Shown here: piece after piece, positions 53,694 to 63,236 of the stretch
Layout of the letters: every line of letters starts with the position of its first letter
How positions within the stretch are numbered: the first letter of the stretch is position 1
NCBI GenBank assembly: GCA_024280835.1
Contig: JAJRPJ010000009.1
Span: 1 to 64,000 of the forward strand
DNA length: 64,000 nucleotides
Source of the DNA: Candidatus Zixiibacteriota bacterium
Lineage (GTDB): Bacteria > Zixibacteria > MSB-5A5 > GN15 > JACZUZ01
Direction of reading: 5' to 3'
Position numbers and translations under genes: made by a program
Notes under the pieces: model-generated
The model's database searches: none
What the model saw: only the letters and a program-made list of their open reading frames with translations
Told to the model about the DNA's origin: nothing

Positions 53694-54149
53694 TTAGCGA
53701 CTCTGCGTTGAATCTCCTTCAGCGGCCTCTGTGACAACAGAGTCACCTGAGTCTTCCACCTTGATAAGATCGTCCAAATTCACACCATCTTCTGTAGTAG
53801 CTGAGGTATCGAACTGAGTGCCAGCAGCAGCTTGGTTGGCTTGAATTTCTTTTTGCATTTTCTCTGTGACAATTGATCTCGCATTCGGGTCTTGCTGTCC
53901 ACCAGCGACGGCCACACTTTGAGAGCTTAGCAATGTCAGAGCAATGCAATTCAACATGAAAATAACTGCCAGAACTGTCGTGACTTTAGACAAAAACGGA
54001 ACACGCGCCCCACCGAAGGAGCCACCACCGCCACTGCTACCACCAAATGCTCCGCCACTAAGAGCTTCGCCCTTTGATGACTGCATAAGGACTACAAGGA
54101 TTAGCGAGACAGCTACGATTACATGAAATACGACGACTCCAAAAAACAC
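53694..54149 (-). CDS. secG: protein translocase subunit SecG
   Basis: A small inner-membrane subunit of the SecYEG channel. GTG start with GGAGGAAAACCCC before it. The first helix is VVFHVIVAVSLILVVLMQ, the conserved loop is SSKGEALSGGAFGG, a Gly-rich stretch follows, and the second helix is VTTVLAVIFMLNCIALTLL. The acidic C-terminal extension (about 90-151) is longer than in E. coli SecG (110 residues). It is followed by tRNA-Leu and preceded by tpiA, the classical order. Confidence 0.95.
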   Translation of the reverse strand: MFFGVVVFHVIVAVSLILVVLMQSSKGEALSGGAFGGSSGGGGSFGGARVPFLSKVTTVLAVIFMLNCIALTLLSSQSVAVAGGQQDPNARSIVTEKMQKEIQANQAAAGTQFDTSATTEDGVNLDDLIKVEDSGDSVVTEAAEGDSTQSR

Positions 54150-54226
54150 GGGGTTTTCCTCCGTAAGATATTTACTATTGTTTCTAAATTACAACTGCTT
54201 CTATCATAAGCGCTCTCCGCAATTCA

Positions 54227-55027
54227 TCAACTCTGAACTGCTTCCAGTTTGAACCCTGGAGTCGCTTCTATGATGGCGCAAAACTCGGCGGACTTCAAAC
54301 TACATCCTCCGACCAAAGCCCCATCAATGTCTTCTTGCTTCAACAACCCTGCGGCATTGTCGGGTTTCACCGAACCGCCATAGAGTATACGGGTTGAATC
54401 GCCAACTGTGGCGCTTATTTTCTCAACTAGCCAATTGCGGATAAACCGATGACTCTCCTGCGCTATTTCTGGAGTCGCAACTTGGCCGGTTCCAATGGCC
54501 CAAACTGGCTCATAGGCGACAATAACCTCTTGCCCTTGGCGAACATCCTCAACAACAGAATCAGTAAAAGCGCCTGCTAATTGACGCGTCAAAACCGATT
54601 CGGTCTCGCTGCTATCTCTCTGTTCGGCAGTTTCTCCGACACAAATAATCGGCGTCAGCTTGTTAGCCAACGCCAAAGTAACTTTGCGGCCGATTAAATC
54701 ATCTGATTCCTTAAAATACCCCCGCCGCTCGGAGTGGCCAAGTATAACCACGCCACATCCCGAAGTCAATAACATTGATGCCGAGATATCCCCAGTATAG
54801 GCCCCAGATTCGAACTCACTCATATTCTGCGAAGCGACCCGTATCTTGCTCCATTTCAGCAGATTAGCAATTTCATGTAGACCGACAAATGAAGGCGCGA
54901 CAACCACATCGACTGTCGCTTGCTGTCCGACTTTGGAGTCCAGACGCTCCACCAAACGGAGTCCCTGCTCCACCGAAAGATTCATCTTCCAATTACCAGC
55001 AATCATATATTTTCGTGAGTTAGCCAT
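54227..55027 (-). CDS. tpiA: triosephosphate isomerase
   Basis: A glycolytic enzyme interconverting dihydroxyacetone phosphate and glyceraldehyde 3-phosphate. It starts MANSRKYMIAGNWKMN (Asn and Lys of the active site). The His lies in ILGHSERR, the Glu in VAYEPVWAIGTG, and loop 7 reads ILYGGSVKPDN. The ATG at 55027 is chosen. The frame runs on to 55288, but that part is read from extragenic palindromes and has no TIM similarity. The length of 266 is close to the normal 250. It is followed 77 bp later by secG. Confidence 0.96.
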   Translation of the reverse strand: MANSRKYMIAGNWKMNLSVEQGLRLVERLDSKVGQQATVDVVVAPSFVGLHEIANLLKWSKIRVASQNMSEFESGAYTGDISASMLLTSGCGVVILGHSERRGYFKESDDLIGRKVTLALANKLTPIICVGETAEQRDSSETESVLTRQLAGAFTDSVVEDVRQGQEVIVAYEPVWAIGTGQVATPEIAQESHRFIRNWLVEKISATVGDSTRILYGGSVKPDNAAGLLKQEDIDGALVGGCSLKSAEFCAIIEATPGFKLEAVQS

Positions 55028-55133
55028 AACGCTGGTATAGATAAATCCCAAAACGCGTTGAGGCAAGCATTTGGTTGAATGAAAATGCACCAATCCCCCA
55101 ACGCCCTCCCATTTCCACCAACGCATCCCAGTC

Positions 55134-55364
55134 GTAGGGGCACAGCGTGCTGTGCCCTCTCCCGATTCCAGCAGAACATCCCGACCTGTAGGGGCATCGT
55201 TTCGGCGCCTTTCTTTTCGATTCACAAGAAAAGGCGCCGAAACCCTGCCCCTACGGTTGGTGAGATTTTCTTGACGCACAAAAGGCACAGCACGCTGTGC
55301 CCCTACGGTTGGTAGGTGTTTTCTTGGAATCGTTCTAGTTGAGTCAGGTCCTCAGACCTGACTC
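55134..55364. repeat. cluster of extragenic palindromes
   Basis: Three repeat types are packed between tpiA and the large dockerin gene. The first is TAGGGGCACAGC/GTGCTGTGCCC (55136-55158) with an inverted second copy (55284-55306). The second is GTTTCGGCGCCTT...AAGGCGCCGAAAC (55199-55243) followed by CCTGCCCCTACGG. The third is GAGTCAGGTC-CTCA-GACCTGACTC (55341-55364). The same types recur near 59 kb and at 45480. They inflate several spurious open frames. Confidence 0.85.
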
Positions 55365-55563
55365 TGGTAAAATAACCACAGCGTACTGCGCGCCACACAT
55401 GACTATAACCTAATATTCTGGATTTCATTTTTTCTCTTGCCATCAAATGGTGAAATGATATATTGAATGTACCCACGCTGGAGCTCTCCCTCCGCCTCTT
55501 TGAGGGACACACCCCAACGGCACATCAATCTTACACTCCCTCGCGCACCACGGAGGTAGGCCC
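55365..55563. other. upstream region of the BNR-like gene
   Basis: About 200 bp separate the palindrome cluster from the next gene. Several overlapping open frames on both strands here have no supporting features. CACGGAGG lies just before the ATG at 55564 and supports that start. Confidence 0.5.
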
Positions 55564-58500
55564 ATGCGTTCTTCAAGAAGTTCATCAAAACCCAGTTTAC
55601 ACACCAATAATTGGCAGAATACGATTGTTGGGTTGTCCATTGCTTTACTAGCAACTTTCTGCGCATCTGGCGTTCTGGGTATGGACAAGAAAACCACTGA
55701 GAAGCTGAAACTACAAGCTATTAACTCTGTCAAATACGCTCTACCAGTTAATAGACTAGACAAATCTACTTCAAGCGGCGCTGATGGCGGACAGTATATT
55801 GGCGCCACTTCTTCAAGCGCGACGCTTGGTTGCACGCCAGGATCGCAGGATGCAATTCGAGGCCTGACGTTTGGATGTACGTATTATGATTTTCAGCGTA
55901 ATGGCTCAATGAATCGTATGATTGTCACCAATGAACCGTCGCATATTTTGAATTTCACATGGACTAATCAAGATAACAATTCGATAACTGGTTTTCGCGA
56001 TGTTAGGTTTGAGGGATTTGACCCATCAATCGGAATCCTTTCCGACGGTACTGGGGGAGTTGATATTGGAGGCAATTGGTTCCCTGCTAGATCAGGATTT
56101 CCTACTATAGACAGCAGGGGCGCCAATGGATTGGCAGTGAACTCTTACCATTGGGATCCTTCTCTCGGCGCTGGAAGTACAGAGAACGCATGGATATTCT
56201 ATAACAATACTCCATCACTGGCAGACTACAGCGGTCAAATAATTGACACCGCCAACGTCAATCTTCTTAAACTAGGAAACGCCACCGAACTTAAATGGCC
56301 ACGCGTCGCCTACACAAACGATGGCGCTGGAACCGAAGTTACTCACTTACTTATCAATAGTAATCGCACCGACGCCGACGGCCAAATACTTTACACACGC
56401 AAGGTTGGTATCGGAGGCGCTGGCGTCTGGGACCCTGCCTTTGAAGTTGGCGCAGGTGGCTTTCATTTAAGTGGCTCTATTACAGCATCGCGCAAAGCAG
56501 GTTCGCAGAAAGTTGTGATTGCGGCGGCTCTTGGACGAGGTGATGGAACTCAGTCTGGTGGCTATATTCGGCGGTTCAACGGTCAGGTTTCTGGGCAGAA
56601 TGACAATGATATTTTCTATATGGAATCCAATGACGCGGGAGCCACTTGGGGACCTTTGACCAATGTCACTATGCGGCCTGATTCTTTGGTCCATCTAGGA
56701 AACCCTATTTTTAATTTCTCACCAGCGGCAAAGCTCGATGTGCTCTACGACCAGTCCGATGTTTTCCACATTGTTTGGCAGGCGGCGATTTGGAATGGTT
56801 ACCAAGGACCATTTACGACACAAGGACGGTTCTTCCACTACGACCCGACTAACGACAAGATTCGGATTGTGCATGATTTTGTTTGGGATCAGACCAAATG
56901 TAATGGCGGGCTATTTAATCTCAACGCCACCAATCCCCAAATCTCTGAATGTGACAATAAACTCTATGTGACGTTCGAGCAGTTCAATGATATCCCAAAC
57001 GGCATTGAAGATGATTGCAGTCAACGAGCGCCAACCTCTCCTGAGGGCGCGGCCAATGGAGACATTTATGTCACTGTCTCCGACAATGGCGGACTGAACT
57101 GGGATCTCAAACGGAATTTGACAGCAACCTATACCCCCAACTGCGATACTATTCTAGGTGGAGCGTTTCCTGATTGCGATTCAGATGTTTGGCATTCAAC
57201 CACACGCTATGGAGTTGATGTCGATGTGAATACTGATGACTTCGATGCAATAGCGGATTTGAGCGCCAATATCGGCGGCTACGCTGGATCAAATTATTTG
57301 TTTGTGCAATATGTCAATGACTCAGAACCAGGTGGAGCAATTAACGCTGAAGGCGCTTGGACAAACAATAGTATGAAGGTCTTTCGTTTTGGGTGTGTGG
57401 AGAAGGTTTCCAATCCTACTATCGTCTTACCCTTTCCAACTGTGCAAGCTGTATCTGACCCAGCGTTCACTCTTCCTGGCCAAGACTCGGCAATAGCATG
57501 GACTCTCACCAATGTGAGCAATCAACCAGCCAACTATTCAATAACGATTTTGAACGATTCTCCTGCTGGGAATATTGCGATAACTGGCTCTCCTCTTAGT
57601 GGCGTGATTTCTGAAGGTGATCCAAACTTTGCGTCATTTGCTTTGATATTGAACGCCAACTTGGAGACAACCGTTCAGCATGCACACGCAGAGATACTGA
57701 TTGAGGGTGACCTATTGGGCGGACCGCGCACATTTCTGTTTGACTACACAATCGGCGACTTACAACTTCGCAAAATCGACACACTCGCAAACATGCTGGT
57801 CTTCAGCAACCAAGGCGGTGTTGGACTACAAAACAATGGTGGCGCTGGTGGACTGACGATGGATTTCCAAGACAATCCCGCTTCCTCTGAATGTGACACA
57901 ACAGGCAATGCCGATAATTATCTCTTTGATGGTTCACCGATTGTTTCCTATAACAACGGCATAGTAGTGACCTCAATGTTTAGCAATAACATTGTTGATT
58001 CATTCCAGTTCAGACCACTCTCTCCCCCATCTTCGGATGAGGTTTCCGATCCTGATTGGTTCTTGGGTAATTCATCTGAGTTCACAACGCAAGATTCTTT
58101 GTTGCGTCTATCTGTGACCTATGCCTCACCAAAAACATCTATCTGGAATCGTCCGAACTGGAAAGTTGTCTTTGCACAGGTGAATTATTATCTGGCTCCA
58201 GGCGCTAGCGCTCCGCTTGATAGTGTCTTTTGCGCCTATGGCTGGGATTGGGATGCGCCTTCGGATTCTGGATCACGCAATAGTTCTTTCTTCAATGTAG
58301 AGAATCTTCTAATCGGTTTGCGGGGCCTTGAAGCTGGGCAGGACACTGGTAACACAGCCTGCTTACCAAATGACCAGCGTTATGCAGCTTCCTTATGGGC
58401 GCCAAACTTCCAGATCTGCCTTCCAGACTACACTGACGCAGGAAGCGGACTCATGGCGACGGGATTTCAGGCGTTCTACACACGTGACAATGCCTCTTTC

Positions 58501-58995
58501 ATCGAAGGAAACTGGGTGCACAGCAAGCTTAACTCGGCTCTGCGCTCAATCGTTGGAATTTCTCTGTTCAACAGCTCCGCGTCAGATAGTCAGGAAGTTG
58601 ACTTACATTTGGTTCTCAATAGTGGCGCCTATCGAATTGACCCCGATGACACTTTGAGCATGGTTGTCGTGATGATCACAGGCATTGGCTCGCGTGAGCA
58701 ATTTGATTCTTCGGTGGCGCTGATTAGACTCCTTCGGGCGCCGTTGATACCAACCGAATGCCTATGTTGTGTCGTACCAGGCGACTACAATGATGACGGA
58801 CAGTTCAATATCGCAGATGTGACTAGCGCAATCAACTCCATATTCTGCCCTACAGCTTTCTGTCCACCACCTCCGTGCCTAGATCAGGCTGACTTCAACA
58901 GCGACGGCAGCTTCAACATCGCAGATGTTACAGCCATGATAGCGAGAATTTTCAGCGGCGGCCCGCCGCCTGTCTGCGGCACAACTGGTAGATGA
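55564..58995 (+). CDS. large secreted protein with BNR-like repeats and dockerin
   Basis: 1143 residues. CACGGAGGTAGGCCC precedes the ATG. The signal lies at about 20-40. The N-terminal half (about 90-610) is beta-rich with Asp-box-like turns (SNDAGATWGP, SDNGGLNWD), as in sialidase-type propellers, but no sialidase catalytic set is recognised. The second half (about 625-1060) holds further beta domains, including a P-type interaction look-alike (WTLTNVSNQPANYSITI). The tag starts CCVVPGDYNDDG and ends PVCGTTGR. It has extra cysteines (IFCPTAFCPPPPCLDQ) in the linker between the two halves of the tag. Carbohydrate or matrix binding is a guess. Confidence 0.85.
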   Translation: MRSSRSSSKPSLHTNNWQNTIVGLSIALLATFCASGVLGMDKKTTEKLKLQAINSVKYALPVNRLDKSTSSGADGGQYIGATSSSATLGCTPGSQDAIRGLTFGCTYYDFQRNGSMNRMIVTNEPSHILNFTWTNQDNNSITGFRDVRFEGFDPSIGILSDGTGGVDIGGNWFPARSGFPTIDSRGANGLAVNSYHWDPSLGAGSTENAWIFYNNTPSLADYSGQIIDTANVNLLKLGNATELKWPRVAYTNDGAGTEVTHLLINSNRTDADGQILYTRKVGIGGAGVWDPAFEVGAGGFHLSGSITASRKAGSQKVVIAAALGRGDGTQSGGYIRRFNGQVSGQNDNDIFYMESNDAGATWGPLTNVTMRPDSLVHLGNPIFNFSPAAKLDVLYDQSDVFHIVWQAAIWNGYQGPFTTQGRFFHYDPTNDKIRIVHDFVWDQTKCNGGLFNLNATNPQISECDNKLYVTFEQFNDIPNGIEDDCSQRAPTSPEGAANGDIYVTVSDNGGLNWDLKRNLTATYTPNCDTILGGAFPDCDSDVWHSTTRYGVDVDVNTDDFDAIADLSANIGGYAGSNYLFVQYVNDSEPGGAINAEGAWTNNSMKVFRFGCVEKVSNPTIVLPFPTVQAVSDPAFTLPGQDSAIAWTLTNVSNQPANYSITILNDSPAGNIAITGSPLSGVISEGDPNFASFALILNANLETTVQHAHAEILIEGDLLGGPRTFLFDYTIGDLQLRKIDTLANMLVFSNQGGVGLQNNGGAGGLTMDFQDNPASSECDTTGNADNYLFDGSPIVSYNNGIVVTSMFSNNIVDSFQFRPLSPPSSDEVSDPDWFLGNSSEFTTQDSLLRLSVTYASPKTSIWNRPNWKVVFAQVNYYLAPGASAPLDSVFCAYGWDWDAPSDSGSRNSSFFNVENLLIGLRGLEAGQDTGNTACLPNDQRYAASLWAPNFQICLPDYTDAGSGLMATGFQAFYTRDNASFIEGNWVHSKLNSALRSIVGISLFNSSASDSQEVDLHLVLNSGAYRIDPDDTLSMVVVMITGIGSREQFDSSVALIRLLRAPLIPTECLCCVVPGDYNDDGQFNIADVTSAINSIFCPTAFCPPPPCLDQADFNSDGSFNIADVTAMIARIFSGGPPPVCGTTGR

Positions 58996-59022
58996 GTTAT
59001 TACACAAGCAACCACATTCTTG

Positions 59023-59052
59023 AAAGGGCGCCGTTTCGGCGCCCTTTCCTTT
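59023..59052 (+). terminator. hairpin after the BNR-like gene
   Basis: AAAGGGCGCC, GTTTC and GGCGCCCTTT form a perfect 10-bp stem, then CCTTTG. It works as a terminator and also belongs to the GGCGCCGAAAC repeat type seen at 55199. Confidence 0.8.
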
Positions 59053-59154
59053 GTGGGCAACACTACAAATCAAGGCAAGGCAGAGAAACCCTGCCCCTAC
59101 AATTCGAACACATCATTGCCGACAGAACCATTGTGGCGAGTCTTGATACTCGTT

Positions 59155-59201
59155 GTGTCGGGTCTTGCGGCGGCGTTTTTTGCCGCCGTGTGACCCGACA
59201 C
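59155..59201. repeat. extragenic palindrome also found inside the MITE
   Basis: GTGTCGGGTC...GACCCGACAC encloses an inner GGCGGC...GCCGCC stem with a T-rich loop. It closely matches 45128-45174 inside the MITE. Confidence 0.85.
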
Positions 59202-59228
59202 TTAACTCAGCCTTACACCTATTCAGCG

Positions 59229-59256
59229 GAAAAGGCACAGCGCGCTGTGCCCCTAC
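59229..59256. repeat. extragenic palindrome AAGGCACAGC/GCTGTGCCCCTAC type
   Basis: GGCACAGCGCGCTGTGCC, followed by CCTAC. It is the same type as the two copies at 55136 and 55284. Confidence 0.8.
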
Positions 59257-59277
59257 TTTGGAATGACTCAGCTGGGC

Positions 59278-59309
59278 AAAAAAATAAGGACACCGACAGG
59301 TGTCCTTAT
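59278..59309 (-). terminator. rho-independent terminator of gapA
   Basis: ATAAGGACACC, a 4-nt loop and GGTGTCCTTAT. On the minus strand a run of seven T follows. It lies 27 bp after the stop codon. Confidence 0.93.
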
Positions 59310-59336
59310 GCGAATCCAAGCTTATGCGAGCTGGGC

Positions 59337-60350
<1,014 letters not shown>

Positions 60351-60473
60351 CTATTTACAACTTCAATTTACAATGTTTAGAAAACATTTCTTGAAACAAT
60401 ATCCCACCTTAACACTTCACACCAAAGTGACGGTCTTTGATGCGCTTAGTTATCTTCTCTTAATCTGCTTCTT

Positions 60474-61199
60474 TCAGTTATCGTCTTTGCCACCTAGTGG
60501 AAAGAGATACGCTGCTCCAATGGTGATAGAATAGCCAGAATAATTCTGTAAGCCCAAGAAACCATCTGAGCCAAAGTCGATTTGATAATATTTCCCCGCC
60601 GCGGTCAGCGCAATAGTTTCGGCGATGGGAATATCAACTCCTCCGCCAACAACGTAGTTCAAATCTGTGGCGGTTGTATTTGAGAAGCCCAGTGACCTGA
60701 AACTTGAACCTGTTTGGCTCCCAATATATAAGCCAGCGCCACCAAGAATATAGGGGTGCATCTTTCCAATACTAAGCCCACCGAGCGGATAGAAGCGTAA
60801 AGCCGCTTGGATTGGATAGATATTGATCGCGCCTGTAAGCGTATTTTGTGTGGCGACTATTTCACTGCGATTAGAAACGCCGAGCCCAAGATCGGCGCGG
60901 AAGAAATTAGAAAAGGCATGACTATAGAATAACTCACCGAAGATATTGGCGTCGGAAACTTGTTGCTCCACGCCGAGTCTACCTACTGCGTCGCCCTTAT
61001 CACCAGTATTAATCCAAATGCCGATTCTACCGCCGACCATGTCATGCTGACCAAGAGGCCCAGCGTTTACTTTCGCTGAATTGGAAAAACTTAGAATTAC
61101 TCCCAACAACAGCGCCTTAGCTACAAGAGAGGATAGCTGTCTTTTGGAGTATATTTGAGGACGTACTTTATTGGCCATCTCAGTGTAGGTGTTTTTCAT
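60474..61199 (-). CDS. outer-membrane beta-barrel protein, small
   Basis: 241 residues. GGAG lies 9 nt before the ATG. The signal LVAKALLLGVILSFSNSAKVNA ends at about residue 46. The rest is a run of amphipathic beta strands (FFRADLGLGVSNRS, AALRFYPLGG, YILGGAGLYIGSQ, YSITIGAAYLF), in the style of the OmpW/opacity-protein 8-stranded barrels. Four or five polar residues after the last strand make the C-terminus atypical. Function unknown. Confidence 0.8.
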   Translation of the reverse strand: MKNTYTEMANKVRPQIYSKRQLSSLVAKALLLGVILSFSNSAKVNAGPLGQHDMVGGRIGIWINTGDKGDAVGRLGVEQQVSDANIFGELFYSHAFSNFFRADLGLGVSNRSEIVATQNTLTGAINIYPIQAALRFYPLGGLSIGKMHPYILGGAGLYIGSQTGSSFRSLGFSNTTATDLNYVVGGGVDIPIAETIALTAAGKYYQIDFGSDGFLGLQNYSGYSITIGAAYLFPLGGKDDN

Positions 61200-61498
61200 C
61201 TATCTCGTCTCCGTGATACTTGGTTATAGTTACTATTCTAGAATTACCCACTATCGGCAGGTCTCCCACAACTACAACCCTGATAAGCGGTCAATTGAGC
61301 CACAAACTTCAATGTTTTTTGGCTGCATAATTTATTAGCTCTTCCAGTTCTTAGTCATGCCTACAATTAGCGCCAAGATTTGTGGCCCGCTCTCATCTAT
61401 TTGAGGCAACCAATTCAATTTGTGAAAAACATCACAAAAGCGCAAGCGCTGGAACTGACATGTCTGGATTCTACTGAACAGTCGAAATAGGGATATTT

Positions 61499-63187
61499 TC
61501 AGTCGGAAGTTGGGTTGTGCAGGATAATCCGCTGATGAGGATAATCGAACGTAACTCGGTAGTTGTCTAAAAAGCCATTGCCGATATTGCCGGCGAGTTC
61601 TGTGGACGCCGAAACACCCTCTCCACCCAAAATAATCCAAGCTGGTTGATCTTGGATATGTAGGTTCGGCAAGTCGAAGTTTTCTATGGTCACAGCTTTG
61701 GTTGGCAGAGAACCTCCAACTCCCCCGATATTTCCCTTATCTTTTGGCGCTATTCGCTTGGGCAAACCCTCGAAAGAATTGGCTCTCACGAAATGTTCAT
61801 GCAACAAGACGCTATATTCACTGCCGATATCAATGAGGAACGAGCCAATCTCGCTATTAATTTTAACCTCAAGTGTGGGGACATTTAAGTAGTAATAAAT
61901 GGGCATGATGGTATTGATATCGGTCGCCCTAGAGACTACGTCTTGTGATGATGGATAGATTGTCATTTGTTCACGGTCATAGTCAACAGCGACAATGAAG
62001 CGAGCAAGAAAGTCATAGCCCACAATCCCAACAATACCGCGGAGAGCGCTTCGCATTCCCTCACCCAATGACAAAACGCTTGCGACTTGATTCTTGAAGA
62101 CTATACCTCCGACGTTCATCTCTTCAATTGTTGCAAAGTTGAATTTGACCAAACCTGCGATTCCCAGCCCGCTTTGGGAGCCGAATGTCTTTAGGCCCAG
62201 CGCCTCAATGTGTGCAGCGTCAATAACGAATCCACCAGCGCCCGAATCCAGCAGAAACAAACGCGGCTTTGATCCGTTGATACTCATCCGAAAGTACAAG
62301 TGCCCTTGGTAATACTCAAGTGGCGCCACAATGCTGTCAACACCAACGGGAAATACAACTTTTGTCCTATCTGTCTCTGGCCGCCAGAAACTACTATCAG
62401 GAATTGGTTCGTTGACCTCGCTGGACTGCGTTTGCATAGTGATATTTAAATCTGAGATATTTGCTGTTAATTCACTATGAAAGGCAAATGTGAAGCCAGC
62501 AATCTCGCGAAAGTCGGAGTAGATTATTTTCGCTTCCACGAAGTCATAGCGCAGTAGAACTTCTATGACATTGCCACTCAAACTATCAATGAACGCCTCG
62601 GCGGTGATTCCTTTGTCTGTTGTGAATTGGAAGAGATACCCACCTCTACCCTGAAATGCTTTTGGACCGAGACATTCACGATGGAGAAATTGCTCTGGCT
62701 GGCTAAGGAATTCTTTACTTTCGATTATTCTAGCAATGACCAGCAGGTCCTCACTTAGACGGGAGATATCATTGACAATTCCATTGGGATTCGCTTCCCA
62801 GCCTTTGACCCCATCAAAGCCTTGACTGAACGCCATGAGTCCTAAATCCACAGAGGAACAATACCCCCTGTCTTTATTGAACAAAGTTGTGAATCCCCCT
62901 GGGAGCCCCGCATGTTCGACGACTCCGCCAAGAGAATAGCTTTGTGGTGTTTGTGACGGATCAGGAAATTCTGACAATTTGTAGATACGCTTGAGAACGG
63001 TTTTTGCATTACAGTCATTTGCTGTCTTCGCCGTAGCGCTAACCAAGAAGACAGCAGAAACTAAGAACACTATCACAAGAGAAACGAATTTGCCGCTCTT
63101 GGTAATGATCGCTTTTGAGCAAAGAAACGTTTCTGGAGTTGCGTTAAGCTTTGACAAATGCAACCTCATTTGATTGTGGATTCTCAT
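61499..63187 (-). CDS. exported protein with two retropepsin-like aspartyl protease half-domains
   Basis: 562 residues. The signal anchor lies at about 33-52 (VSLVIVFLVSAVFLVS). Residues about 75-270 resemble the LolA/outer-membrane-lipoprotein-sorting type beta region in size and pattern. The first retropepsin domain (about 290-430) has the active motif LLDSGAGGFVID. The second (about 445-562) has LIDIGSEYSVLL, with Ile for Thr/Ser in the DTG-type triplet. The combination matches uncharacterised bacterial pepsin-like proteins. Whether the second site is active is uncertain. It lies 49 bp downstream of rodA on the same strand and may be in one transcript. Confidence 0.82.
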   Translation of the reverse strand: MRIHNQMRLHLSKLNATPETFLCSKAIITKSGKFVSLVIVFLVSAVFLVSATAKTANDCNAKTVLKRIYKLSEFPDPSQTPQSYSLGGVVEHAGLPGGFTTLFNKDRGYCSSVDLGLMAFSQGFDGVKGWEANPNGIVNDISRLSEDLLVIARIIESKEFLSQPEQFLHRECLGPKAFQGRGGYLFQFTTDKGITAEAFIDSLSGNVIEVLLRYDFVEAKIIYSDFREIAGFTFAFHSELTANISDLNITMQTQSSEVNEPIPDSSFWRPETDRTKVVFPVGVDSIVAPLEYYQGHLYFRMSINGSKPRLFLLDSGAGGFVIDAAHIEALGLKTFGSQSGLGIAGLVKFNFATIEEMNVGGIVFKNQVASVLSLGEGMRSALRGIVGIVGYDFLARFIVAVDYDREQMTIYPSSQDVVSRATDINTIMPIYYYLNVPTLEVKINSEIGSFLIDIGSEYSVLLHEHFVRANSFEGLPKRIAPKDKGNIGGVGGSLPTKAVTIENFDLPNLHIQDQPAWIILGGEGVSASTELAGNIGNGFLDNYRVTFDYPHQRIILHNPTSD

Positions 63188-63236
63188 GGCCGCTGAAATG
63201 CAGACGCCATGTGTTATTGTGATGCGCTTGAAATAA

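Noticed and set aside
55028-55288. Long N-terminal extension of triosephosphate isomerase
   Set aside because: It is translated from the palindrome cluster; the normal TIM start MANSRKYMIAGNWK is at 55027.
55403-55835. Overlapping minus-strand frames upstream of and within the BNR-like gene
   Set aside because: They have no domains and conflict with the well-supported plus-strand gene.
61335-61640. 101-codon minus-strand frame
   Set aside because: It overlaps the end of the aspartyl protease in another frame and has no support.
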